From NCBI RefSeq assembly GCF_027667425.1, contig NZ_JAQEGR010000013.1, positions 62,001 to 126,000 of the forward strand: 64,000 nucleotides of DNA, given 5' to 3'. This document shows positions 16,299-25,775 of this stretch, one piece after another. Within the stretch, counting starts at the first letter, position 1. Every line of letters starts with the position of its first letter. The notes under the pieces are model-generated. The model ran no database searches, was not told the DNA's origin, and saw only the letters and a program-made list of their open reading frames with translations. Position numbers and translations under genes: made by a program. Origin of the DNA: Fusicatenibacter saccharivorans (GTDB lineage Bacteria > Bacillota > Clostridia > Lachnospirales > Lachnospiraceae).

Positions 16299-16685
16299 CT
16301 AATGAATTTGCATAAACACAGCTATAAGTATGCTGCCTACACCAATTAAAAATCCTATAATAATTCGTTTTACTGAATAACTGTATATTTTGTCTGGCTG
16401 GTTTCGGTCATATCGGATGGGAATATGCGTTCCTATATCGGAGGCAAGAGAAACCTGTATGCGATTTTTTGACACAATTCGCTTGCCATTTACCAGATAG
16501 GAAACCTCTGCCAGTTTCGCATTACGCCATTTTTCGTTTGTCGGATTTGTAGACTTTATTGAAACAATCGTTCCATCTGTTTTCATTGTCTTTTCATGTT
16601 TCAAGGCAAACAAAATACAATTAAACAAGGCGAAAGTAAACGATACTCCTGCTATCAAATACAAAATAATTACATCATGTTCCAT
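16299..16685 (-). CDS. DUF3592-like membrane protein
   Basis: The 128-residue protein has a helix at the amino end (IILYLIAGVSFTFALFNCIL), a soluble beta-rich middle (WRNAKLAEVSYLVNGKRIVS, THIPIRYDRNQPDKIYSY) and a carboxyl helix (IIIGFLIGVGSILIAVFM). The pattern resembles DUF3592 proteins of unknown function. The ATG at 16685 is chosen because GGAGG lies upstream; a longer frame up to 16760 overlaps the ABC permease gene. It is the last gene of the GntR-ABC cassette before the small KTR gene. Confidence 0.65.
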   Translation of the reverse strand: MEHDVIILYLIAGVSFTFALFNCILFALKHEKTMKTDGTIVSIKSTNPTNEKWRNAKLAEVSYLVNGKRIVSKNRIQVSLASDIGTHIPIRYDRNQPDKIYSYSVKRIIIGFLIGVGSILIAVFMQIH

Positions 16686-16695
16686 ACGATACCTC

Positions 16696-17337
16696 CTATG
16701 CCAAATCGCTCTTTTCAAAAAACTTAATTGACAGAATAGCGGATATTGAAAAAATGACAAGACTAATTATAATACCAAAAACAATGAGCATTGTTGTGGA
16801 AACAGTATTTAAGAAATCAAACTTTATCTTATTTTCTGGTTTAAACAGAGCTGCAAACAAAATAGGGGATGCCATAATAACTAAGACAAAGACAAATTTT
16901 GTTTTTTCATATCCCAGTTTATATAAAGCAGGAAAATAAACAGATAAAAATGCAGTGACCATAAAAAAAATGATAACCGCCATCCTAATATCAAACGTTC
17001 CCAGTTTTGGAAAAATAAGTGTGTCAATTCCAAAAATCAAACAGCATACCGCATAAATAACCAGACAAAATAAATATTTTGAAAGCACAATCAGCCTACG
17101 GGGATATGGCGTTGCACAAAGCAGAGTAGTTGCTTTCGGATATTGATGTTCCTTTAAGGAAACATATTGTGTCAACATGAAAATACTGAAAATAATAGTA
17201 AGTGTGAAACCCATAGCTCCAGCCGCTTCAGGTGTACGCCAAAGCATAATAGGCGGAATTAAAAAGGATACAATAAGCATAATACCCACATATTTCTTTA
17301 CAATTAGAAAATCTTTTTTTACTAAGCTAAATAACAT
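16696..17337 (-). CDS. ABC-2 type transporter permease
   Basis: The 213-residue protein has six hydrophobic segments (for example IMLIVSFLIPPIMLW, FTLTIIFSIFMLTQYVSLKE, LVIMASPILFAALF). Its layout matches ABC-2 permeases of the BcrB/YtrC kind with the SLKEHQYPKATTLLCATPY loop. It begins inside the last codons of the ATP-binding protein gene, so the two are coupled. The ATG at 17337 follows GGAAAGGAG. Cargo exported by such pairs includes peptide antibiotics, but no substrate can be inferred here. Confidence 0.8.
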   Translation of the reverse strand: MLFSLVKKDFLIVKKYVGIMLIVSFLIPPIMLWRTPEAAGAMGFTLTIIFSIFMLTQYVSLKEHQYPKATTLLCATPYPRRLIVLSKYLFCLVIYAVCCLIFGIDTLIFPKLGTFDIRMAVIIFFMVTAFLSVYFPALYKLGYEKTKFVFVLVIMASPILFAALFKPENKIKFDFLNTVSTTMLIVFGIIISLVIFSISAILSIKFFEKSDLA

Positions 17338-18196
17338 TCTTTTTTCTCCTTTCCACATTCGCAAGCATAATGTCTTCAATCGTTGGTCGTTCTATAAGAA
17401 CATCCTGCATACATTCCATAACAACAGAAGCCTGTTTTGTAATTCCCGTAAAATTAAATGCACTTTCTTCTGTGCAAAGAAACATCTTTCGTGTATCTGA
17501 ATTCAGTTTCTCTGCACTTCCTTTTATAATTCGATAGCTGTCAAGCAACTGGTCTTTTTCTTCTTGAAAAACAATCTGCCCACTATCAATCATAATCAGC
17601 ATGTCTGCAATTTTATCTAAATCAGAAGTAATATGCGTAGAAAAAAATACACCTTTCCCATCTTTGTTCATATAATCTTTTAATATATCCAAAAGTTGGC
17701 TTCGTACCAGTGGGTCAAGTCCGCTTGTCGGTTCGTCCATAATAAGCAGCTCCGCTTTATGGGAAAGAGCCAATGCCAAAGCATATTTCATACGCATACC
17801 TTTCGACAGTGTATTGATTTTTTGCTTTGGGTTAAGCTCGAATCGTTCTAAGTAATCAATAAAATCTTGTTCACACCAGTTTTTGTAAGCAGGTGCTATG
17901 ACGCTTTTCATTTCTGAAATGGTTAATTCATCATAAAAACAACCATCATCAAGCACTATACCGATACGGTCTTTTATTTCGCTTTCATTTCCCTTTATGT
18001 CCATACCAAAAAAATTTATTTTCCCCGACACATTGTTGGTAAGCCCTAAAATACTTCGTAGAGTGGTTGTCTTACCTGCCCCGTTGATTCCCACAAATCC
18101 AGTGATACATCCCTCTGGTAAATAGAATGAAATGTCCTTCAAGGAAAAATCATCGTAATTTTTATTGATTCCAGATACTTCTAAAATATTGTTCAT
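17327..18196 (-). CDS. ABC transporter ATP-binding protein (BcrA/YtrB-like)
   Basis: The 289-residue ATPase has Walker A GINGAGKTT (about residues 36-44), a Q-loop region VLDDGCFYDELT, signature LSKGMRMK, Walker B LLIMDEPTSGLDP and the H-loop FFSTH. It pairs with the downstream ABC-2 permease. The preceding gene is a YtrA-type GntR regulator with only one base between them, which is the common layout of small, inducible export systems related to cell-envelope stress. The cassette occupies the place where Tn916 carries tetM, so it is the element's cargo. Confidence 0.9.
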   Translation of the reverse strand: MNNILEVSGINKNYDDFSLKDISFYLPEGCITGFVGINGAGKTTTLRSILGLTNNVSGKINFFGMDIKGNESEIKDRIGIVLDDGCFYDELTISEMKSVIAPAYKNWCEQDFIDYLERFELNPKQKINTLSKGMRMKYALALALSHKAELLIMDEPTSGLDPLVRSQLLDILKDYMNKDGKGVFFSTHITSDLDKIADMLIMIDSGQIVFQEEKDQLLDSYRIIKGSAEKLNSDTRKMFLCTEESAFNFTGITKQASVVMECMQDVLIERPTIEDIMLANVERRKKNVI

Positions 18197-18574
18197 TCAG
18201 TTTCCCTCCTCATATAGAATATCCATCATGGCATTTAATTCCTCTTTGCTGATATTTAGTGATTTAGCTGTCTGTATCATATCAAGCATTTTTTTCTCTA
18301 CAAGTCGCCGTTTGGACTCCCTTAATAATTCAATATTACTTGTAGAAACAAAAGTTCCGATACCGACTTGACTTGTAATAAATCCCTCTTTTTCCAATTC
18401 ATCATATACCCTCCGTATTGTTAGGACGCTGACTTTTAAATCATTTGCAAAGGAACGGATAGACGGAAGAGCGTCGCCCTCCACTAATTCCTCTCTTAAG
18501 ATAGCGTCTTTTATCTGGTCTTTGATTTGCTGGTAAAGAGGATTTTCAGATGTATTAGATATTACTATCTTCAA
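18197..18574 (-). CDS. GntR-family regulator (YtrA subfamily)
   Basis: The 125-residue protein has an amino-terminal winged helix (LYQQIKDQIKDAILREELVEGDALPSIRSFANDLKVSVLTIRRVYDELEKEGFI) and a short helical tail typical of YtrA regulators that control ABC exporters. The start is TTG at 18574, with AAAGGAGGAAAG placed 8 bases upstream. It heads the GntR-ATPase-permease operon. A consensus promoter with a palindrome-like GTGTATATAATGTGTATG across its -10 suggests autorepression. Confidence 0.88.
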   Translation of the reverse strand: MKIVISNTSENPLYQQIKDQIKDAILREELVEGDALPSIRSFANDLKVSVLTIRRVYDELEKEGFITSQVGIGTFVSTSNIELLRESKRRLVEKKMLDMIQTAKSLNISKEELNAMMDILYEEGN

Positions 18575-18612
18575 ATGTCTTTCCTCCTTTAGTGTGATGT
18601 TTACTCATACAC

Positions 18613-18641
18613 ATTATATACACGCATCACTTATATGTCAA
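18613..18641 (-). promoter_or_regulatory. Promoter of the GntR-ABC cassette
   Basis: TTGACA (18641-18636), a 17-base spacer and TATAAT (18618-18613) match the consensus perfectly on the minus strand. Such a strong site suits control by a repressor. Confidence 0.85.
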
Positions 18642-18778
18642 TATTCTTTCTGATTTTTCTGGAACTAATCTTCCAAATTAAGAATGGCATTTTTTTCGTA
18701 GTACAATAAGCAAAAAAATTAAGCGTGCATGAAAATGATTAAAGGGGAACGGTTCTTAATATCCATTCCCCATCTTCA

Positions 18779-19684
18779 TTATTTTACAATCTGCCAGTTG
18801 CTATCTTTTTCCAGTATCAAATCAAACTGTGAAATCTGTGTTGCCTTTGTCCTCTGGTCGAGGTATTTCACTGATACGGACACTTTCACCTGTTCCCCAT
18901 CTTGTGTATAGATAGGATTTACCAGCTCCGAGAACACATAATCACAGTTGACAGGTTCAAGCACATTCCCCGATACATAGTAGGCAAGCTCTTTTTCTGT
19001 TGCGGTAGGGTACAGCTTGAAGAATGTTTCCAAAAACTCTGTCACTTCTTCCGTAGTGGCAGCGTCCACCGTTCCGTCTGCTTCTTTGACTTTTGGTTCA
19101 TAGCCGGATTTGGTCGGTATGCTGCTGATGGTCGGATTCTGTGTAATCACCATGTTTCTGTCACCATCTACATGAACCACTACCATATAAGCGGAAGTAT
19201 AGCCGATAGAGGTTTCTCCCTCCGTTACCGTCTGATCTACCGAGTAGACAACGGTAAAGTCGTCCGTTCCAGCTGCTTCAACTTCCCAAATCTTAACGTC
19301 CGTGACTGTTGAGCTTGTAGGTATATCCTGTCGTACCGTATCGACATTCAAATCCTGCAAGCTCTTTGTTAGATAGTTGTTGATGGCTGCGGTTCTTTTC
19401 TCAATGGATTCCTGCGTGTTGCTCCAAGAATAGTAGGACTTCGCAAAGGCTTTTACAAAGTTCTCTATCTTGTTGGTATCAATGATACGCTGTTCAATGA
19501 CTTCTTTCTCATGTACCGTGTGCATATCAATGGCGGTGAAATTCTTATACACCCCGAAGCTGATACTGGCAATCAGTACCAGCCATAAGGCAATCACGGT
19601 TTTCTTATGCGTGCCGACTTTCATCACAGGCACTTTTTTCTCTTTTTTAGGTTTCGATTCCTTATCCTTTTTCTTAAATAACAT
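18779..19684 (-). CDS. tcpC: Conjugation protein TcpC (Tn916 Orf13, VirB8-like)
   Basis: The 301-residue protein has a Lys-rich amino end, one membrane helix (about residues 30-48, TVIALWLVLIASISFGVY) and two NTF2-like domains outside, as in TcpC of pCW3 and ConB of ICEBs1. It supports assembly of the Gram-positive conjugation channel. Family marks are WSNTQESIEKRTAAINNYL and ELAYYVSGNVLEPV. It is the last transfer gene of the backbone and is followed, after a weak hairpin near 18743-18770, by the cargo cassette. Confidence 0.9.
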   Translation of the reverse strand: MLFKKKDKESKPKKEKKVPVMKVGTHKKTVIALWLVLIASISFGVYKNFTAIDMHTVHEKEVIEQRIIDTNKIENFVKAFAKSYYSWSNTQESIEKRTAAINNYLTKSLQDLNVDTVRQDIPTSSTVTDVKIWEVEAAGTDDFTVVYSVDQTVTEGETSIGYTSAYMVVVHVDGDRNMVITQNPTISSIPTKSGYEPKVKEADGTVDAATTEEVTEFLETFFKLYPTATEKELAYYVSGNVLEPVNCDYVFSELVNPIYTQDGEQVKVSVSVKYLDQRTKATQISQFDLILEKDSNWQIVK

Positions 19685-19699
19685 AGCACCATTCCTTTC

Positions 19700-20704
19700 T
19701 TATTTGGTTTTCACCCGTCCGGCACCAATCAAGTGTTGCTGCCAGTACGAACTTGTTAAATCTACATATCCGATAGGGTCGCCAGCGTGATACATTCTGT
19801 TGTTTCCTGCGTATATCCCGACGTGCGTGACGTAGGTTCCGGCATTATAGGTCGAGTGGAAGAACACCAAGTCACCAGCCTTTGCCTGTGACAGAGGTAT
19901 GTGCTGCGTAGCGTCATACTGTGCCTGTGCGGTACGAGGTAAGCTGATACCAGCTTTCGCATAGCACCATTGAACCAATCCCGAACAGTCAAAAGAAGTG
20001 TTGGGATTGCTGCCGCCATACACATATTTCCAGCCTTGATACTTCAACGCTTCATTGAAGATTGCCTGTGCGGTTGCGTCACTGAAACTAGGCACAGCCA
20101 AATACTGACTGACTAACTTTACATAGAACATATTCCCGTACTTGTAACGCCAGCCGCCATTTTCTTTTATGGAAATCTCATTCTTATAGGTGACTTTGAC
20201 ACCGCCGGATTTATCCTTTGCGAAGCTGACCGCCAGCTCAAAGGTGTACTTTTTCCCATGACTGGAAACATAATCAATGAAGCCGCCGCCATAGTTATAG
20301 GACTGTACCACTGTGTTGATGTCACAGCCTTTTGCTTCTGCGGATTTCAAAAGCTCCGAGAAGTATTTACACCCCTGCTTGATGGAATCCTCCACAGACA
20401 AGGAATTAAGCGGCAGACCAAGTGATTCACTGGCTTGCATAACGTCTGTCGTGCCAGTGCCGCCGGATTCCACCTGCATAATCGCAAGCAGATAGTTCAC
20501 ATAGTCAGAGATTCCGTATTCCTTTGCGTATTTTTCTACCGTAGGCTGATGTTTCAAGACTTCTTGTGACAAATTCAGTCCAGAAAAATCAAAGCTGGGA
20601 GAACCGCTTTCTTCATCATCTGCGGTCACGATAAACAGGAACAGAAGCAGACAGATAATCACCGTGAAAATCCCACCGAACACATCGAAATGCCTTAACT
20701 TCAT
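19700..20704 (-). CDS. Bifunctional cell-wall hydrolase (Tn916 Orf14, CwlT-like)
   Basis: The 334-residue enzyme opens peptidoglycan for conjugation. After one membrane helix (residues 10-28) comes a lysozyme-like muramidase domain (LLAIMQVESGG with the catalytic glutamate near residue 80, then QSYNYGGGF). The NlpC/P60 endopeptidase domain follows (FDCSGLVQWCY with the nucleophile cysteine, later THVGIYAGNNRMYHAG). This two-domain layout matches CwlT of ICEBs1. The start ATG overlaps the stop of the previous gene by four bases, so the pair is coupled. Confidence 0.93.
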   Translation of the reverse strand: MKLRHFDVFGGIFTVIICLLLFLFIVTADDEESGSPSFDFSGLNLSQEVLKHQPTVEKYAKEYGISDYVNYLLAIMQVESGGTGTTDVMQASESLGLPLNSLSVEDSIKQGCKYFSELLKSAEAKGCDINTVVQSYNYGGGFIDYVSSHGKKYTFELAVSFAKDKSGGVKVTYKNEISIKENGGWRYKYGNMFYVKLVSQYLAVPSFSDATAQAIFNEALKYQGWKYVYGGSNPNTSFDCSGLVQWCYAKAGISLPRTAQAQYDATQHIPLSQAKAGDLVFFHSTYNAGTYVTHVGIYAGNNRMYHAGDPIGYVDLTSSYWQQHLIGAGRVKTK

Positions 20705-22830
20705 TTCTTGCCGCCTTTCTTACTGGTAGATTTCTTCATTGTTGATTGATTTGTGGTCTTTTTCTGAACCGTCTTTGTCTGCTTCTGACGTTGTACCGTT
20801 TGTCTTGAGGTATCTGTGGCAGCTTGTGAATGTTTATTTACTGCTGATGAAGTCTGCTTATCTGCCGGACAGGATTCTCTGACAACCTGCGTTCTCACAT
20901 TCTCCTGTGATTTTGTTACAGGCTCTTTAATCTTGCTTGACTGCGGTTGCTCCTTTGTCACCGTGACAGGACGCTCCTTGACGTTCTGCTCTGGCTTTGA
21001 AGCTACCGCCTGTGAATCCGATTTTACAGGAACAGGCGTTGTTGCTGGTCGCTCATGCACTGGGGCAGCTCCTTTTGTCGCTGATCCGTTGCCTTGTCGC
21101 TCCTGTTTCTGTGTTTCCTGCTTGTCCTGTTCATTACCTACAATCGGACGTTGCGGATTCTGTCTTTCTGATTGTGGCTGCTGCGATACCGATTTTTTAT
21201 CCACGATTCCACGTTTTGAAGTGGATTGCATTTCCTGTGTCTGGTTCGTAGAGCTGCTATGTACTGTCGATTGTGAAGAATCTTTTTGATTCATCTTATC
21301 GGACAGAGCAGGCGGCTTTCCGTTACCTCCACCAGAAGCAGAAGTATTGTGATTTGCTCTCGTATGTGTGTTACCTGTCTGTTTGGTACTGTCTGCCTTT
21401 TTCGTAGAAGCAGAAGCCGCAGCAGCACCAGCTACACCGCCAGCAGCACCAGCCGCAACGGTTCTTCCGATTTTACGCTCCAAGCGTCTTGCCCTGCGGT
21501 TAAGGAACATATACGGGTGTCGCATGATTCGTCTGCTGACTTGCTGTGTATCAGAAGATTGCAGACTGAACATTGCCATCAAATCACCCAATTTAAAATA
21601 GATTCCGGCAAAGGTGACTATCTGTAGAAATGCCACCATGAAAAACGGATAGCCGGAGGAAATAGAGTAAAACATAGTTGAGATACTAAAGGCTGTGGTG
21701 ATAATCAGCGTGATTCCAGCCCTCATCATAATGGTGTTGAACAGCTTTGTAAGAGCCTTTTTTGCCATACCCTCATAAGTCGGTATCATGGATAAAATGA
21801 AACTTATCGGCAGAAACATGGCGTAAATGATAAATAGCACCTGCGAGAAAATCATCATGCCGGTAAGCAGAAAGACAAACGCTGTAATACCGATATTGAA
21901 GATAAACAGGAACACCACCATACCAAGACGGGTCATAGTCTTTGTGACACTTAAATAGTCGTTGTCCTTATCTTCGATTTCCTCAATCACAACGTCCTCT
22001 CTGTCGTCTGTGTCCGGACTTTCCGATAACAGGCTTTCTACACGGTCAGAACCGAGCGTTTCTATATCCGATTCCCCGTACTGTAAAAGCAGCCACGGTT
22101 GTTTCACTTGTATGGAAAACAGGCTATCCCTTATCAAATCCACACTGTCTTTTCCTTTGCTATTGGAATCGGGCAGCACGATTTTTGTACCGAGCGATAA
22201 TGCCGAGCTGCTTATATCTGCGGAAAAGTCATTGATTTTGCTGATATAGTTTGGGGCATAGGCAATAAAAGAAGCGGATAACAGGAACACCACAAGAAAG
22301 TTGATAACTGCGTGAATAGCTTTTGTGGTTTCTCTTTTTAACAGTCCTGTGTATGCCACATAGATTCCCATTACCAGAATCAGAAGTAAAAAGAATCCCA
22401 CATAAAATCCCTCGCTGGAAAATCCGTTTTGCGTCACGCCAGCCAGCGTTTGAATGTTCTTTCCGATAGAGCTTGCGGTATCAGAGATAAAGTCTAGCTT
22501 GTAGGCTTCCTGTACCACATAGCCTGTCGCATTGGAGATATAAAGGCTCACCGTCCAGACAAAGTTTGTGATAGCGTACAAGCCATACTGAATACTTTTC
22601 CCAATCCCATCAAGCCAGTTCCACGGTAGCCAATCCCAAGAGCTGTCAACGTAAAAGTCAAGCTGATAGTTTTCCAACGGATATTTAGAGTAGGCGTTGC
22701 TGTCGCTCACCGTATTATCTACCAGTCCAGCCGCATAAGCCACTGTGCCTGTGATGGATAAAATCACCAGCACGCCGAGAATCACCGCAAGAGTAATGAG
22801 CAGCCAGCGAATTATCTTTTTCTTACGCAT
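20701..22830 (-). CDS. Polytopic conjugation channel protein (Tn916 Orf15, TcpH/VirB6-like)
   Basis: The 709-residue membrane protein has an amino-terminal helix, several further helices up to about residue 440, and a long hydrophilic tail rich in Q, S, T and K (about residues 470-709). It corresponds to the VirB6-like core of the conjugation machine (ConG in ICEBs1). Motifs are LAGVTQNGFSSEGFYVGFFLL and MFLPISFILSMIPTYEGMAKKAL. The tail contains Gly/Ala-rich and Ser/Gln-rich stretches without a predicted fold and ends in KKGGKK. The start is placed at the ATG at 22830, eight bases after GAGG; a GTG three codons earlier is less likely. Confidence 0.88.
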   Translation of the reverse strand: MRKKKIIRWLLITLAVILGVLVILSITGTVAYAAGLVDNTVSDSNAYSKYPLENYQLDFYVDSSWDWLPWNWLDGIGKSIQYGLYAITNFVWTVSLYISNATGYVVQEAYKLDFISDTASSIGKNIQTLAGVTQNGFSSEGFYVGFFLLLILVMGIYVAYTGLLKRETTKAIHAVINFLVVFLLSASFIAYAPNYISKINDFSADISSSALSLGTKIVLPDSNSKGKDSVDLIRDSLFSIQVKQPWLLLQYGESDIETLGSDRVESLLSESPDTDDREDVVIEEIEDKDNDYLSVTKTMTRLGMVVFLFIFNIGITAFVFLLTGMMIFSQVLFIIYAMFLPISFILSMIPTYEGMAKKALTKLFNTIMMRAGITLIITTAFSISTMFYSISSGYPFFMVAFLQIVTFAGIYFKLGDLMAMFSLQSSDTQQVSRRIMRHPYMFLNRRARRLERKIGRTVAAGAAGGVAGAAAASASTKKADSTKQTGNTHTRANHNTSASGGGNGKPPALSDKMNQKDSSQSTVHSSSTNQTQEMQSTSKRGIVDKKSVSQQPQSERQNPQRPIVGNEQDKQETQKQERQGNGSATKGAAPVHERPATTPVPVKSDSQAVASKPEQNVKERPVTVTKEQPQSSKIKEPVTKSQENVRTQVVRESCPADKQTSSAVNKHSQAATDTSRQTVQRQKQTKTVQKKTTNQSTMKKSTSKKGGKK

Positions 22831-22835
22831 AGGCT

Positions 22836-25286
22836 TCACCTCGTTTCTTCTGTCTGTACTGGCGGTCTGGTATCAAAGGCATGGAACAGGTCAGAGAATA
22901 CAGGGTGAATCTGGATAACGCCCACACGCCCGTATAAATCTTGAAACAGGCATTGCCCGTTTTCCAAATCCCTAAGTCTTTTCTGGTTGCCCTCGTCCTC
23001 CTTATCCACACCGAAAAATTCAAGGGTATTCTTGATTTCTTTTATATCCGTGCTACGAAAGGCAAATTTCAAGCCGATATTGTTCTTCATCTTTTCGTCG
23101 TCCACATCACCAGAGTTTTGCGTGACGAAGTAAACAGCAGCGTTCATGGAACGTCCGGCACGAATCAGCTTGTTAGACAGTGCTTTCCCCTGTGCTACCT
23201 GTAGGAACGTCCACGCTTCGTCCAAGTCCACCATCTTGAAAATACTCCTGTCGGAATGGATAAAATCAAGGGCAAAGGTACTGATAACGATAAGCATTGC
23301 CACAGAAAGCAGCTCCATTGTGGTGTATTCTTCAAACTTTGTATCCTTATCCGGCAGTACAAGGTCTGCCACCTGTATGATATTTAACTGTCGGTCTAAA
23401 CTAATAGATTGCTCCACATCACCGTCCGAGAACAAAAGGTGTGCAAAGTCATAATCGGTCATGCTCTCGATATGGTCTGCGATACTCCCTGCCACGGAAG
23501 AACCGTCTTTCCTCAATTCATCAATAACACGGAGTAGTCCTCGTTTTTTGCTCTGTGTTACAGAACGGATTGCACGCCTTAATACAGGGAACTTCTCACC
23601 ATCACGGGAAGAAATACCCGTAAGGAATGTCAAAATATCAATCGCCAGACTTTCAGCGTCCTTTGTTCGCTTCATAATCACATACGGGTCAAGAAGTCCT
23701 CTGTTCTTGTCCTCACTGGTGAGATTAACTATCTTGATTTCCTGTGCAATATCGGGTAACGTTTCCTGCCAGTTGCCACGCTCTGATTTTGGGTCTACAA
23801 TGACCGCTTTCCCTCCAAACAGCACCGCATAATAGATAATTAGGTTGTTACAGAATGACTTTCCACCGCCAAGCGAACCGAGGAACGCCGCCGCAAGAGC
23901 ATTTGTTACCGAACCTTTTACGCCCTGTGCCGCAAGGCTAGGTTTTAAGTACACATTTTTTCCAGTGTCGAGATTGTAACCGATATAGATACCGTCCGTT
24001 TCTCCAAGCTGCTGTGTCGCACCGAAGCCAAGTCCGGCGAGAAAGTCACTGGTAACATACTGGATATAATCATTGATGTAACGCTTGCTGGACGGGATAA
24101 ATTCACCATGAAGACCAAGCATATCCCCAAAAGGACGCACTAACTTGACGTTCAAATCATCATAGAAGTCTTTGACTTCATCACAGCGTCTTTTCAACTC
24201 GTCCAAAGAATCCGCAGCTACACGGATAACGTAAGATAATTTATACATGGATTCCTTTGACTGGTCGAGATTGGTTTCCAACTCATTCACCGAATCCAAA
24301 GCGTCCATGACGTTACTTCCCGTTTCGTTGTTGGATTCCCACGCATGGTTATCCAAGTCTTTCAATTCTTTCTTTTTGTTCCTAACAGTCGTCAGAGCCT
24401 TTTTGTTGGTGACGATTTCCACATTCATAGAAGTGGAAACAGGGAACGTGAATTGCTGTTGCTGGTAATAAAATATCTCGCTTGACGGGAAATCCAGCTC
24501 ACCCACGATATTGTTAATCGTGAAGTAGGCAACAAAAGTTGTCTGATCTTCACGCTCAATCTTTAGGTATCGCTGGTTTTCCTCTATCATGCAGCGTGTC
24601 GGACGGATGAGGTCATATCGCTTCACCAGCGTTTCACGTTTTAACTTCTTGACTGGCAGCTCATAGGAATAATCACTGTAGGCAACGCCTGTATTCCCGT
24701 AGATATGTTCTAAGAGATAGCCGAAGTCGTTCTTATCCAGCCTGCGGAACTGAAAGCGGCGTGAGATTTTGCTTTCCAAGAGCTTTTCCATCTTTAGGAA
24801 ACGGTTGATTTCATCATTGTTCATGGAAACAAAGTCACCCATCAGCTTGTGATTGACTTCATAGATAAAATCCGTAAAGGTCATAGCCGCTGATTTTTGC
24901 ATACCCTTGAAACTGATTTCTTCCTCATTCACCAGCAGCTTGAATCCAAGAAAAAAGCGATAGTCAATCTGATTTTCCCCAATTATTTCAACCAACGCTT
25001 CTGTCTGTTCGTCTACTTTTTTACAGGCAATCTCTTTTAATCTGCCTGTGATTCCTTTTTTGGAACGCTCCTGTACCGCACGCAGGCTGTCCTCTGTGGC
25101 AATCTGTAGGGCATGGATTTTTCCGTCACGGTTCTGGGCAATAAGCTGACGGAAGTTGTCATGCACCATGTACTTTTCTTCTGGTGACAGGAACGAATAA
25201 TTGTAAGGTGTCAGCTCATAGTAGGCAAAGCACTCACCGTCATGGTTGAACACCAGATTGTTTTCGATATATTTAATCGGGAACAT
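22836..25286 (-). CDS. Conjugation ATPase (Tn916 Orf16, VirB4-like)
   Basis: The 816-residue protein is the VirB4/ConE-type ATPase that powers the mating channel. The amino part is the family-specific domain (LVFNHDGECFAYYELTPYNY). The carboxyl part is the AAA+ core with a Walker A-like LGSLGGGKSFCNNLI (about residue 475), and Walker B near IFKMVDLDEAWTFLQV (about residue 690), then FVTQNSGDVDDEKMKNNIG. The start overlaps the end of the TcpE gene by 14 bases. Length matches Orf16 of Tn916. Confidence 0.93.
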   Translation of the reverse strand: MFPIKYIENNLVFNHDGECFAYYELTPYNYSFLSPEEKYMVHDNFRQLIAQNRDGKIHALQIATEDSLRAVQERSKKGITGRLKEIACKKVDEQTEALVEIIGENQIDYRFFLGFKLLVNEEEISFKGMQKSAAMTFTDFIYEVNHKLMGDFVSMNNDEINRFLKMEKLLESKISRRFQFRRLDKNDFGYLLEHIYGNTGVAYSDYSYELPVKKLKRETLVKRYDLIRPTRCMIEENQRYLKIEREDQTTFVAYFTINNIVGELDFPSSEIFYYQQQQFTFPVSTSMNVEIVTNKKALTTVRNKKKELKDLDNHAWESNNETGSNVMDALDSVNELETNLDQSKESMYKLSYVIRVAADSLDELKRRCDEVKDFYDDLNVKLVRPFGDMLGLHGEFIPSSKRYINDYIQYVTSDFLAGLGFGATQQLGETDGIYIGYNLDTGKNVYLKPSLAAQGVKGSVTNALAAAFLGSLGGGKSFCNNLIIYYAVLFGGKAVIVDPKSERGNWQETLPDIAQEIKIVNLTSEDKNRGLLDPYVIMKRTKDAESLAIDILTFLTGISSRDGEKFPVLRRAIRSVTQSKKRGLLRVIDELRKDGSSVAGSIADHIESMTDYDFAHLLFSDGDVEQSISLDRQLNIIQVADLVLPDKDTKFEEYTTMELLSVAMLIVISTFALDFIHSDRSIFKMVDLDEAWTFLQVAQGKALSNKLIRAGRSMNAAVYFVTQNSGDVDDEKMKNNIGLKFAFRSTDIKEIKNTLEFFGVDKEDEGNQKRLRDLENGQCLFQDLYGRVGVIQIHPVFSDLFHAFDTRPPVQTEETR

Positions 25287-25662
25287 ACATCACACTCCTA
25301 ACTGTCGTAATAACGGGATTGAATCTTTCCTTTTTCAGTCTGATTGCTTTTCCGGCATAGGTCACTTTTGGACGTAAGGCAAAGGTGACAGCCGATTTCA
25401 GGAATCCAAAAGGCTTCTTTCCGTCAAAGGTCTTTTGCGATACGAACCAAGTGAACGCCACAGGGATTCCAAAGTATTTGAGGAACGCACCGTCAATCAT
25501 GTTAAAGGGCGGAAGCTCCCCAAAGAGAATCACCACGAACAGCGACACCACAAACCAAGCCATCTGGCTGAACGTGACAGGGAACGGGAGCTGAAAGTCG
25601 TTAATTGCGTAAATGACTTTCTCTACGCTCCATATGCTTGTATAGCTTTTGATTTTCTTCAA
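25273..25662 (-). CDS. tcpE: Conjugation protein TcpE (Tn916 Orf17)
   Basis: The 129-residue protein has two close membrane helices (WFVVSLFVVILFGELPPF, then an AFTWFVSQ segment) and a basic carboxyl end, matching TcpE/ConD, a small membrane part of the conjugation channel. It begins with TTG at 25662, nine bases after AAAGGAG. It is overlapped by the ATPase gene, so the two are coupled. Confidence 0.88.
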   Translation of the reverse strand: MKKIKSYTSIWSVEKVIYAINDFQLPFPVTFSQMAWFVVSLFVVILFGELPPFNMIDGAFLKYFGIPVAFTWFVSQKTFDGKKPFGFLKSAVTFALRPKVTYAGKAIRLKKERFNPVITTVRSVMYVPD

Positions 25663-25775
25663 TTTTCACAGCTCCTTTCTGTTCTAAAATGGAAACAGCA
25701 GCCTATCTTTCAAGGCTGCTGCAAAAAAATAACCAGTGTCATTTCACTGGCAGATAGTAAAATATTCAGTTGTCG

